Assembly: GCA_003013855.2 (NCBI GenBank)
Contig: ML058452.1
Location: 1,845,685-1,909,684, forward strand
Origin: Liriodendron chinense
Taxonomy: Eukaryota > Streptophyta > Magnoliopsida > Magnoliales > Magnoliaceae
Reading direction: 5' to 3'
DNA: 64,000 nt
Part shown: positions 30,936-41,739 of the stretch, one piece after another
How positions within the stretch are numbered: the stretch's first letter is position 1
Layout: every line of letters begins with the position of its first letter
Made by a program: the position numbers and the translations under genes
Notes under the pieces: generated by a model
Databases searched by the model: none
The model's input: the letters and a program-made list of their open reading frames with translations, nothing else
What the model was told of the DNA's origin: nothing

Positions 30936-31749
30936 CACCATGCAATAAATCACAAGGAAGATGACTTGATTAAGTTAGGATTAGAGTCTAAGGATGTTTG
31001 TAACAATGATGACTTCTAATGCACTAAAATCTCTCTCTTAAGCCCAAAACCACACCGCTTTCTTTTATAGATAAATCTCCAACGATAAAAAACGGTCTCT
31101 TCGATGGCATCAATGACTCATTCAATGGGGTCGAAACCCTAGTTTAATGGAATCGAAGAACTATCCAAAGAGTTCAGAAGGTTGCTAGGCATTCAGTACT
31201 ATGGTATCAAACACTTTTCGATGGCAACGAAAAGCACACTTCAATGGGGTCGAAGGGCTGTTCGATGGGATCGAAGAACTATCCAAAGAGTTCAAAAATG
31301 TTGTTGGACATATGTTCGATGGAATCAAACTAGTATTCGATGGTATCGAAGTACCATCGAATTGAACTTCGATGTCATCGAAGTCCAATAAAAAATTATT
31401 GTTTGGGCTGACTTGTTTATAGTAGCTTGCACCTCTTATTAGCCTAACTTATCCATATTTTTCTATGTATTCTAAGGCTAATGAAGATGACTAGGGGTTT
31501 TCCTATGATATGTAAGTCATTTAGAGGTTATGGTTGCTTTTATTTTAAGGGTTAGAGTCACCAAGGTACTCTTTTACTTTTTCTTCTTCCTTGATGCTTC
31601 TTGTCCACTTAAATCTTACGTCTTCAGTTTGCCAAAGCCCAACCGACGTTACAACACATGGACGCACATGATTGACAAATAAAGTGCACTAATATGCCCC
31701 CAGAAAAGTAGACAGATAAGGTGCACTCGTATACCCCACATGGATGCAC
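30936..31749. mobile_element. Inserted LTR fragment (814 bp)
   Basis: Present only in unit 2, between two copies of GAGCTC (30,930-30,935 and 31,750-31,755). The unit 1 site has one GAGCTC (8,308-8,315). The insert matches the middle-to-U3 part of the long LTR (35,396-36,150), including its TTCGATGG/ATCGAA palindromes and part of the AGAAAAGT..GTGCACT end. The left border shares GCTCCA with the source, suggesting a microhomology-mediated copy rather than transposition. Confidence 0.7.
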
Positions 31750-32397
31750 GAGCTCACTCTTGGGGCAATGCATGCTCACCATGAACTCCTCAAGGTCCAC
31801 TTTACATTAAGGTTCCTTGGAACCTCCAAATTAAAGTGGCATGGCCCACCTTATGATCACATCAACCTACTTCTTGGGTCCATTATTTGAATGGCTCCGG
31901 TGGAATGCAACAAACTTCCGTGGAATAATTTCAATATTAATGCAAAATTTATTTAAAATTTTAAATTGCTCATTTTGCATGCATATATACATATGAATTT
32001 AATATATTTTTTTCAGATATTTATTTTCGGCTGGATTTGCCTAAAAGAATCAGCTCGATTCAAAACCCAGGTGAGCACAACTGTCTGGAAAATATCAGTC
32101 AGAATAAAAAAAAAAAAAAATCAGGTGGACCACAACATGCAAATTAATATAAAAGCACTCCTAATTCACATGTTGTGGATCGATCACCTAAGTTTTGGAT
32201 CCGGCTGATTTTTTTAGTGTTGGTCCAGGCACACTGATGAATGAGTCTCTTTGTTATTTATTGTGCTTTGTCCCATGTGAGTTTTGGCACAATGATGAGA
32301 AGCCTGGCCTTGCCTGTTAGCCCAATCGAAGTCATCAATGGATCACTATTAAACTATAAGAACGAAGGTTTAAAGAGATATTCCCATAGGTTTGACT

Positions 32398-32515
32398 CCA
32401 TGGCTCAGTGGTAGACAGATTCTGTTTCACTACTGAGATCATGGGATCTGAGTGCCCATGTGGTGTGGATGTGTGTGTGGTGTGGATGTGTGTATCAAAA
32501 TAAATAAATAAATAA
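32398..32515 (+). mobile_element. SINE-like element, unit 2
   Basis: Paralogue of 8,954-9,067, with the fuller sequence TGGCTCAGTGGTAGAC … ACTACTGAGATC … and an (AAAT)n tail. Confidence 0.5.
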
Positions 32516-33084
32516 TACAGCTACTTCCATTCATTATACATGTGAGGCTCATTGCATTTAAGTGATGTTCCAACAATTTAAATTGGTTATGGCGATGAAG
32601 TACATGAAAATAACTTCTTTGATTAAAATATTTTAAATTGAAGATTATATTTTAAGTCTTCTTCCTTAAAGGGCTGGCCATGGCCAAGCCTGGGTCCAAA
32701 GCTGAGCCAAAGCCTTTTAGCTAGACTAAGGCTAAGGCCAGTCCAGACCCAGGTCCTAGCCAATCCCTCCACTAAAGAGTGGAGAATTTAGAACACTTAA
32801 AATTGCAGATACAACCCATGCAATGTGCACGCATGGGTGAAAAAAAAAAAAAAAAACTTGCGACGCTATGAAATGTTTGTGTAAGATGCAAGCTATAAAA
32901 ACTAAGGGGGTGTTTAGATCGTATGTTTCTTTGGATAAGTTACTTATTGCCTAAGTAGCTTATCTTGGTTTCTACTTATTCAACAGATAAGTTTGTTTGG
33001 TTAACAATATACTTATCAGCCCAAAAGTGAAAAAGCATGTTTAGTTTCTAAAATCATAGGTAATCATCGCTCAAGTCAGATTGG

Positions 33085-33775
33085 TCCCTCTCACATCCAT
33101 CATCCATCATGTGGGGCCAACCTTTGGTGTGGACTGTTCATTGTGTGGGCTCACTTTGATGTGGGTCATCCATCATGCAGGGCCCACCTTGGATGTGGGC
33201 CATTCACCATTAGGGGCCAACCTTTAATGTGCATCTTTCATTTTATAGGGCCCACCTTTGATGTTGGTCATCCATCAAGTGGGGCCCACCATCAATGTTA
33301 TTGTTCATCATGTGAGAGCTACCTTCAATATCCGATGTCCATCATGTGGAGCCCACCTTTGATGTGGACCATCCATCATGCGGGCCCCGCCTTTGATGTG
33401 AGTCATCCATCATGCAGGGCCCGCCTTGGATATGGGCCAATCATCATTAGGATTGACCTTTGATGTGTACTGTCCATCATGTGGACCCACATTGATCTAG
33501 ATCATCCATCATGTGGCCCACCTTTGATGTGGACTGTCCATCATATGGGCCCACCTTCAATGTGGGTTGTCCATCATGCAGGGCTCACCTTAGATGTGGG
33601 CCATTTAACATTAGGGGTCGACCTATGATCCAGACCATCCATCGTGTGAAGCCACCTCAATATGGGTTATCCATCATGTGAGGCCTAGCTTCAATGTCTA
33701 CTACCCATCATGTGGAGCACACCTTTGATGTCGACCGTCTATTGTGTAGGCCTCACCTTTGAAGTGGGTCATCAA
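33085..33775 (+). repeat. Minisatellite, period about 33 bp, unit 2
   Basis: Paralogue of 9,655-10,345. The same degenerate CCATCATGTGGGGCCCACC-type units keep copy order, so the array predates the segmental duplication. Confidence 0.9.
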
Positions 33776-34021
33776 TCATACTATAGACACCTCACCTCGG
33801 GCTGACAAGCTAATTATATTGGATCATCTCGGCTCGATAGTTAATCTAACCCATGATCTAAATCCCCTAATCCAATACTTTAAGCTCTAGAAACTTAAAC
33901 CTTAGGAATTTCGAAACCTAACTCACGGAGTCAAGTTAAATCGATTGACCCACCTAGTCAACCCAAGTCCTAAACCAACCCAAAACCAAGTCCGAAGTAA
34001 GATTACATGGGTAGTCTAACA

Positions 34022-36180
34022 TGACACCTTATCAAGTTATATGCTTTACGGAAGCTTGGTGGAGCTACTAGAATCATGGCTAAGTCCTAAAAGGGGGGGA
34101 TTAAGACCTTTTAAAAAAAAAATCGCCTATTTATATTAATCTAACAATTAAAGCTAAGAAAGCAAGAACACTTCGGCTTCCAAGCCTTAGTGGGTCCAAT
34201 CACATAGACTAACAAATGAATAACTAATTAAGCTCATAGTCTAAACAAATAAATTAATAAATTGTTTAACTAATTAAGCAACTAATCAATGCAACTTATG
34301 TAGACTATATGAGATGCAATCATATAAGCTCAAGTCTACACAATTAGTGAAAATACATGTTGTGTGTGAATATCCCTATCTAGTGCCTAACATACATTCC
34401 ATTCAACATTCATATAATTTATTAAATTAAACAACAATGCATGAATAGAAATGTGCTTAAATGCAATCACAAACACAACGATATATGGTGGTTCGACTAC
34501 TTGTCTACTCCGCTTTCGATTGCCGTTCCTAACCCATGAGAACACTGAATTTCACTATGGAGGATTTAAATCAGATTTACCTCACAACTTAAGAGTTTTA
34601 AATAGGTTTCTCCCAATTTTACAATCCTACACAAAGACAGGGTCCTACACAAGAACCTACATATACGCACTCGTGTTGATGGACCATGTACACACCCATG
34701 TTAGTGGCTCCCCTTGAAGACTTGACAATTTAGGCTATATTCAAGAGCCAAGGTCTTACAACTAAATTCGAATTTAGTCTTAACTCATAAGCCAAGGTCC
34801 TATAACCAAACCTAGCATACTCTCTCGCCGGAGGCTCCACACAGAGACTTGATTCAGCCCTACACAAGGGCCTATGTCCTATAACTGAACCTAATGTACT
34901 CTCTCGCCGGAGGCTCCCCACGGAGACTTGATTCAACCCTACAAAAAAGCCTAGGTCCTATAACCGAACTTATCGATTTTGGGTTTCAAACTCTACACTC
35001 AATTCACCATGGGAAGAGAGTAGAAGAACTCTATAAATTGACAACATTTCCTATCGGATTTTAGCCTAGTTAATGCTCCGCTTGGGTTGCTTCTTCTCGC
35101 TCTCCTGTGCTTGAATTAGTTCCCCATGTTCTCCCCTGATCTTGTTGCCAATGTGTTGCCAATGCCTCAGCTTCAACAATCAATCACCTGCATATGATCT
35201 TCTTGAGATGACCAATAAGATGAGAGGTGGTGCGTGGTCAATTCTCTACAACTAATAGAATTTGATTGCCTAGATGGATACACCTATAAAGATCTCTTCG
35301 AGAGGTTTAAACTAAGGTTTCAACTATGGTAGAGGTGTCTAAACTGCTAGATATTAAGAGGAAACAAGATCATCTTCATTTAAAGTTTGAATGCTCCACT
35401 ATGCGATGAATCACAAGGAAGATGACTTGATTAAGTTAGGATTAGAGTCTAAGGATGTTTACAACAATGATGGCTTCTAATGCACTAAAATCTCTCTCTT
35501 AAGCCCAAAACCACACCGCTTTCTTTTATAGATAAATCTCCAATGATAAAAAAACGGTCTCTTTGATGGCATCGATGACTCATTCGATGGGGTCAAAACC
35601 CTAGTTTGATGAAATCGAAGAACTATCCAAATAGTTCAGAAGGTTGCTAGGCATTCAGTACTGTGGTATCAAATACTCTTCGATGGCAACGAAAAGCACA
35701 CTTTAATGGGGTCGAAGGGCTATTCGATGGGATCGAAGAACTGTTCAAAGAGTTCAGAAATGTTGTTTGACATATGTTCGATGGAATCAAACTAGTATTC
35801 GAAGGTATCGAAGTACCATCGAATTGAACTTCGATGGCATCGAAGTCCAATCGAAAACTATTGTTTGGGCTGACTTGTTTATAATAGCTTGCACCTCTTA
35901 TTAGCCTAACTTATCCATATTTTTCTATGTATTCTAAGGCTAATGAAGATGACTAGGGGTTTTCCTGTGAGATCCAAGTCATCTAGAGGTTATGGTTGCT
36001 TTTATTTTAAGGGTTAGGGTCACCAAGGTATTTCTTTTACTTTTTCTTCTTCTTTCATGCTTCTTGTCCACTTAAATCTTAGGTCTTTAGTTTGCCAAGG
36101 CCCAACTGACGTTACAACACATGGACGCACGTGATTGACAAATAAGATGCACTAATATGCCCCAAAAAAGTGCACTAACA
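34022..36180 (-). mobile_element. Isolated long LTR (Copia-like), copy in unit 2
   Basis: Paralogue of 10,601-12,728. On the minus strand it starts TGTTAGTGCACTTTTTTGG. It keeps the palindromes at 35,660-35,850 and the TATA-like CTATAAAAGAAAGCGG near 35,520. Confidence 0.6.
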
Positions 36181-36830
36181 CAAAGACTAGCCCATAAGCT
36201 TACCCAAAGTTCGAAATGAATCCAACAAGATATTCCTAGCAGAATCAAAGCTCCCATACGCTTGTGGGAGGCTGCCTACCAAGGTTAGGGAGGAGGTGTG
36301 CCCTGGCCACATGGCATACCCCCTACTTCTGCAGCGGGCTGCAACGCACATGTAACTTCCCTTTTGCGGGGGTAATCGTGCGAGAATCTAGAAATACGTC
36401 TATACCCCTCCATTTGACCCAAAATCACGCTTCTACCAACCAATTTAGCTGACTAAATCACGTCACATTGCTATCTAGAATTCTAACCATTCAACCCTAT
36501 TTAAATCCTAGATTCCCCAAATATTATCAGAAAATTGGGCTGGGAGGCTATAAATATCCGCCTCCCCTCCTTATTTTGATCATCTAGTGATTTAAAAAAA
36601 TCCAAATCACCCAACAGAGTCAATCATCCCTCACAACCCCAACACACATCCTTAAGCATCCAAAAACCTCTTAAGCCTTTAACCATCTTGGTCATCCCAT
36701 CCCTCCTTCAAGGAGTGGTGAGAGCGATAGGAAAGAGTCTAGCCCAAGTCGAGCCCAATCAAACTGCCTTCAACAAGAGTTGGACACATGCCGAGCTAAC
36801 TCGGTTAACTTGACTCACTATTTTCTGATA
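36181..36830. other. Unrecognised stretch (unit 2 copy)
   Basis: Paralogue of 12,729-13,379. No gene seen. Confidence 0.45.
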
Positions 36831-37106
36831 GTGGGGCCCACAAGGCCTTTGAATCAAGTGATATTTGTGTGGTCCCTTTATACAGATCTATGTGACCCTA
36901 TCAACAGGATTAGATGACAAATAAACATCAAGGTGAGCCTGAAAAAGTTTTAACAGTGGACATCCCTGTCACAACTGTTTGCTGTAGTATGGCCCACCCG
37001 AGATCTAGATCTGGTCCAAAATGGGGCCCAGAGCCTAAAATGATCTTGAAAAAGGATGGATGGTATGGATGAAACATATACAACATGGTGGGTCCCACGA
37101 GTGGAC
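36831..37106. mobile_element. Fold-back element fragment, intact centre
   Basis: Paralogue of 13,380-13,633, without the poly-C run. It holds the centre CCCTGTCACAACTGTTTGC and TATGGCCCACCCGAGATC. The single TGGAC at 37,102-37,106 is the empty site of the unit 1 solo LTR. Confidence 0.6.
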
Positions 37107-37174
37107 CACCCGTCCACGCCTAATAGGGCTTTCGCCTCTTCATGGTCGTACACAGGACCAGGTGGTCAGAGGGG

Positions 37175-37695
37175 ACGTGGGTTGGCTGGTGACGCGAACA
37201 CCAGCCAACTAGCTGGTGTCAATGCTCTGTGGGTCCCACCATGATGTATTTATTTTATCCACGTCGTCCATCCATTTGTATAGATCATTTTAATTCATGA
37301 GACCAAAAAAGAGTGAACTGTTGTATAGATCAAGTGGACCAAACCACAGGAAACATTAAGGAGAATGATGTCCACCGTCGAAACCTTCCTAGGGTCCACA
37401 ATGATGTGTATTTGTGATCCAACCTGTTCATAAGATCACAAAGAACTGAATGAATGGAAAATAAAAATATCTACTTGATCTGAAGCTTATGTGGCCCCCA
37501 AAATTTTTGCTACGGTGCATGTTCAATCCCCACTATTTCCTATGGCGTGGTCCACTTGAGCTTGGTATCTTTCTCATTTTTTATCTCATGCCTTAAAATG
37601 ATCTGTAAAAATGGATAGATGACGATGATAAAACAAATGCATCATGGTGGGACCCATAGAGCTTTGACACCAGCTTGTTAGCGGGTGTTTGCGTC
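37175..37695. mobile_element. Fold-back element (AGCTGGTGT ends), unit 2
   Basis: Paralogue of 15,649-16,196. The right end stops after GGGTGTTTGCGTCA, so about 15 bp of inverted end are lost. Confidence 0.65.
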
Positions 37696-37814
37696 ATTTT
37701 TATTTCAAAGTTTGTAATTTCTTGTGAAAAGGCTAAAAGAAACGAGACCCACAAGAAATTGGACTTTTAGTAAAAATAGCAACAAGTGGGGGCTATTGCA
37801 TTGAAAATCCCGCT

Positions 37815-38378
37815 GGGCGTAGATTAGCTGTTACCTTGGTAACACCATAGTAGGTGCTATGTTAACCGTGTGGGGCTCAGATTGATGTGTTTGTTGTATA
37901 TCCATGTTGTCCATCTGTTTTTTAACCTAATTTTAGGACGTGATTCCGAACCTTAAGAAGATGGAGGTCTCATGTGGACTGTACCACTGTAAATAGTAAT
38001 GACTGTACCACTATAAATAGTAATGAATGACCATTAAAACCTTTTGGTGGGTCACCAAAGTTTTGGATCAATCTGATCTTTGTATTTTTACTCATCATCC
38101 TTATCCTACTGAAATTATCAACCGATTGGATAGCGAATAAACATTATGAAAATCTCATGATGGGTCCTTTCGAATTTTTAACGGTGAGGCACTCAATCAC
38201 CACTATTTCCTGTTGTATGGTCCACCTGAGATTTGGATCTACTTAAATTTTGGAACCACCTCCTAAAATGGGCTGGAGATATGGACGGACGGTGTGGATC
38301 TACAACACATCTTCAAGGTAGGCCCCACGGTAAGGGTAACACCCACAAAGGTGTTACCCGAGGAACACTTAATCCGTT
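37815..38378. mobile_element. Fold-back element, GTTACC subfamily, unit 2
   Basis: Paralogue of 16,343-16,881, with a 25-30 bp internal duplication near 38,005 (GTACCACT..TAAATAGTAATGA twice). Confidence 0.7.
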
Positions 38379-38705
38379 CTTGTGCGTGGCAAATGAGTTG
38401 CCACACTGCCTACAATTTCATACCACAAACTTGAGAGTCAAGAGTCGTCCGATCTTTCCCAATGCCTTGGGCAGGACGTTCAACGGCTGTCTCGCATACC
38501 TGTAAGTCGTTCTGGGTTGAAATAGTATTTTAAATTTATTGATCAGTGGGCCCCACATTTTGTCATGGTCAGATGTAGGGCTGTCAACCTGTGTTGAAAT
38601 AGTCTCTAATTTGTAGGCAGATTACTTCATATTACGGTTATGATCGATGGGCCCCACATGTACAGCTGTTGCAACAGGACACGAGTAGTCCCTCTGTGGG
38701 AGTCA

Positions 38706-39179
38706 GGGACGCGACATAGCTACAGCCCGGATCCAGCGATGTGGGGTGGGAACCTAACGATGGGGCCCACCTCATGTATGCGTTGTATATCTACGCTGTT
38801 CATCCATTTTTCCAACTCATTTTATGTTATGGCCCGAAAAAGGAATCTAATTCAAATCTCAGGTGGACCACACCACAAGAAACAGTAGTCCTTGAATGTT
38901 TTTTTGCCATCGAAGCTATTGATATGGTCACACAGACCTGGATGAAGGGAAACACAAATATCATCGTGATCCAAAACTTTTGTGGCCCACTAAGTTTTAA
39001 CGGTCGTTCACCGCTTTTTTCTTGTGGTCCACCTGAAACTTCGATCTGCTTCATTTTTGTCCCCATGTCTTAAAATGATCTGGAAAAACTGATAGACGGT
39101 GTAGATATACAAGGCATACATCGAGGTGGGCCCCGCGGTTCCACCTAGCTGGATCCGGAGTCGCAGCTAAGTCGCGTCC
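38706..39179. mobile_element. Fold-back element, GGGACGCGAC ends
   Basis: About 474 bp. The left end is GGGACGCGACATAGCTACAG, then CCCGGATCCAGC. The right end is the inverse (GCTGGATCCGGAGTCGCAGC, then TAAGTCGCGTCC). The GTGGGGCCCACC-type arms sit inside (GATGGGGCCCACCTCATGTA and CGAGGTGGGCCCCGCGG). Frames of 79-110 codons follow the arms and are not genes. Confidence 0.75.
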
Positions 39180-39678
39180 TCTCAACCATACATTCAGTCA
39201 ACCTCGCGAAAATGTCTCCTTCTGTAGAAAAATCATGAACTACGACGGGATGGGCCGCCGGTAACTTCACATGGCCCACCCACATTAACCAGTACACATT
39301 CTACCAACAAAAGTCATAGACGTGCAAGATCTTCCATTGGTGCAATGAATGATGTGGACCACATGTACTTCTCTCTGCCCTCGTAGTCGCAAGTCGTTAA
39401 TATGCACGGTACTATAAATGGACCATGATCATCTTTTCTAGCCGTCCAATTTTCCAAACAGACCTGATCGACAGACCGGTATGATTTTGTGCAATCGGGA
39501 GATGACAGTTCATCCTACCTGATGAATGGTTTTGATTTTTCACACGTATTCTCTGGCCGCAAGTGTGCTGCGAAGCCAGTGTCTACCTCACGTGCACGTC
39601 ACGTTCTTCAGACCTTATTGCCAGGTTATAAGACCGTATGACAACCGCAGATGGCTGAATCGATTTGCCCGGAGGTAT
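39180..39678. other. Unrecognised stretch
   Basis: About 500 bp without a recognisable gene or repeat boundary. The 84-codon frame crossing 39,526-39,780 runs into the neighbouring TIR element and is not supported. Confidence 0.45.
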
Positions 39679-40246
39679 TTGATACTCTGGCAATGTATGA
39701 AGGACGATACGCAGGAACATGTAATTTTACACGTGGCATATACGAAAACTCAAGTTAACCATCTAGATTGTAGAAGCTAATTTAGGCGTGTTATAAACTG
39801 TATTTTTTTATTTTTTTTTGTTAGTCATGCAACGGACCCACCCTGTTAGTCGCAACGCACCCACATAGTTAGTCACTTATGCACCCACCCACCTAGTTAG
39901 TCATTGGCGTTTCGAACCTGAGACCTGCTGTTGGAACGCGTAGGCTTCTTCCAGCTGGCTAGCAGGCGAGACCCAAAACCTAAGATGATACCATTCGTTG
40001 AATTCGAACTATTAATTGATTTTCGTGCGCCCATTGGCTACAACCAAAAATCGACTTTGATTTTCACGCGTCCATTAGCTATAACCAAAAATTGACTATG
40101 TAATTTGACAATTCAAAGTAAATGTTTCCAAATAAACCATCCCAAGTGGGCTCCACTATTTGAGCCGTTTAATTTTTGTTAAAATTACTTCACATGTAAA
40201 GTTTGCTGGTGCCAGTGTATCAATTATCACAGTGCCAGAGTATCAA
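39679..40246. mobile_element. TIR element 'TACTCTGGCA' carrying a nested SINE
   Basis: The left terminus is TTGATACTCTGGCAATGT and the right terminus CAGTGCCAGAGTATCAA. It is interrupted at 39,802-39,971 by a SINE. A further 40-bp internal duplication (GATTTTC..CG..CCCATT/CCATTAGCTA) follows near 40,015-40,090. Confidence 0.7.
39802..39971 (-). mobile_element. tRNA-derived SINE (minus strand)
   Basis: On the minus strand: GTCTCGCCTGC, the A box TAGCCAGCTGG (39,951-39,961), the B box GGTTCGAAACG (39,908-39,918), three tandem GACTAACT-type repeats with GTGGGTG, and an A-rich tail. The uninterrupted site is seen in the related element at about 6,750-6,760 (TTATAAACCTAAG). It is the best-preserved of the window's SINEs. 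Confidence 0.85.
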
Positions 40247-40440
40247 CGTTTTTTTCTTAGTCTTTTTTTCTTTTTCCTCTCCAAGTGAATCAAGCGCAGT
40301 TGCTGGTCGCCATATCAAATTTCATCTTCTTTACCATGATGCTTACCAAACGTGTAAAAAATAACTTAATTATTTAAAATAAGTTAAAATATAACTTATT
40401 TGATGGTATCCAAACAGGCAATTAAAATATGTGGACTTTC

Positions 40441-40530
40441 TTTGTTTCTTTTTTTTTCAAGTGAGTCATGCAACGCACTCACTTGGTTACTCACAAGATG
40501 CACCGACCCACTTAGCACTTAGACCGTGCG
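40441..40530 (-). mobile_element. 3' fragment of the SINE
   Basis: A poly-T stretch is followed by GTGAGTCATGCAACGCACTC and ACTCAC..GATGCACC. On the minus strand this is the tail and GACTAAC-type repeats of the SINE. The promoter boxes are missing. Confidence 0.5.
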
Positions 40531-40756
40531 GCCCAAAAATCAAGCAGATTTGTATGGGTCTCATACACATATTTTATTGAAATATGTAGCCGTGCATGCA
40601 TAAAGTATTATTCTATCGACCGGATCATCGATTACCTAAGTCTCGAGAGAGAAAAGAAGTTCCTAGAAGAAAGAAAATAACGAAGAGAGAGTAGCAAAAA
40701 AATGAAAGACCTGGGCAGAAGGCTGCCGCTTAAGCAGGGGAGCAAATTGCGTCCTG

Positions 40757-41250
40757 GAGAGGATTACCTGTTAGGTGTTACCCCAATTGTGCAGGGCCCA
40801 CCTTGATGACTGTTTTGTATATCCATGCCGTCCATTTTTTTTCCATTTCATTTTAGGATGGGATCCCAAACTTTAAGAAGATCCAATTCTCAGGTTGACC
40901 ATACCGCAAGAAATAGTGATAGATGACAATTAAAAGATTTTTGTGGGCCACATAAGTTTTTGATCAAGCTGATCTTTATATTTCCCTTCATCCATATCTT
41001 CTTGACATTATCAACAGCGTAGATGGAAAATTAATATTACTCAAACCTTACTATAGGCCCTTTGAAATTTTTAATGGTGAGACATTTAATCAACACTGTT
41101 TCATGTAGTGTGGCCCACCTGAGAATTGAATCTGCTTCAATTTTGGGAACACGTCCTAAAATGAGGTGGAGAAACAGACGGACGGTGTGGGTACACAACA
41201 CATCATAAAGGTGGCCCCATGGTAAGGTTAAGACCCACCACCTAATATGC
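40757..41250. mobile_element. Fold-back element, GTTACC subfamily (fifth copy)
   Basis: GAGAGGATTACCTGTTAGGTG at the left and CACCACCTAATATGCTC at the right. The GCAGGGCCCACCTTGATGAC and AAAGGTGGCCCCATGG arms sit inside. More diverged than the copies in the tandem units. Confidence 0.6.
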
Positions 41251-41261
41251 TCCCATTGCAT

Positions 41262-41615
41262 CCTGTTCCATGACAGCACGCCGTCCATCCATTTTAACGG
41301 ATCATTATAAGGGAAGAGCACAAAAAGGAGGCTAGGGCTCAATTGGGCCACGACACAGAAAGTAGTGGTAATAATGATATAACCATTGAAACCTTCCCAA
41401 GGCCCACCGTTATGTTGATTTGCCATCCAAACAAAAATATTGCTTGATCAAAAACTTCTATAACCCCGTTAAGTTTTCAAGTAGGCTTTCAATTTCAATT
41501 ATTTCCTTTGGTGTGGTTCAATTAAGCTATCTGCCTTGTTCCTAAGATAATATGAGAAAAATGGATGGATAGTGCCAGTTAAAAGCATACATTTGTGTGG
41601 GCCTTACAAATAGGG
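41262..41615. mobile_element. Fold-back element fragment
   Basis: The left arm starts at GCCGTCCATCCATTTTAACG. The right side has ATGGATGGATAGTGCC and TGTGTGGGCC. The outermost ends are worn away. Confidence 0.45.
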
Positions 41616-41739
41616 CTGTACATCAGCCCGTTAACCCCCCCGACCTGACCCGGTAGAAACCCGATCCGTCTCGACCCGGCTTAGAAAATGATCCAATACC
41701 GGGTGGATGCGGCTGGACCATTTTTAATTTAAGTACGGT
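41616..41739. other. Left border of the Tat-like fragment
   Basis: The segment has GGGCTGTACATCAGCCCG and several GACCCGG motifs, of unknown origin. It contains no continuation of gag-pol. Confidence 0.35.

Larger units (their letters stand above)
17094..38579. repeat. Tandem segmental duplication, unit 2
   Basis: The second copy of the 14.66-kb unit, enlarged to about 21.5 kb by later insertions: 19,908-26,656, 26,893-27,441, 29,487-29,665 and 30,936-31,749. It lacks the solo LTR of unit 1. The last shared bases are CAGATGTAGG at about 38,570-38,579. Confidence 0.85.
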
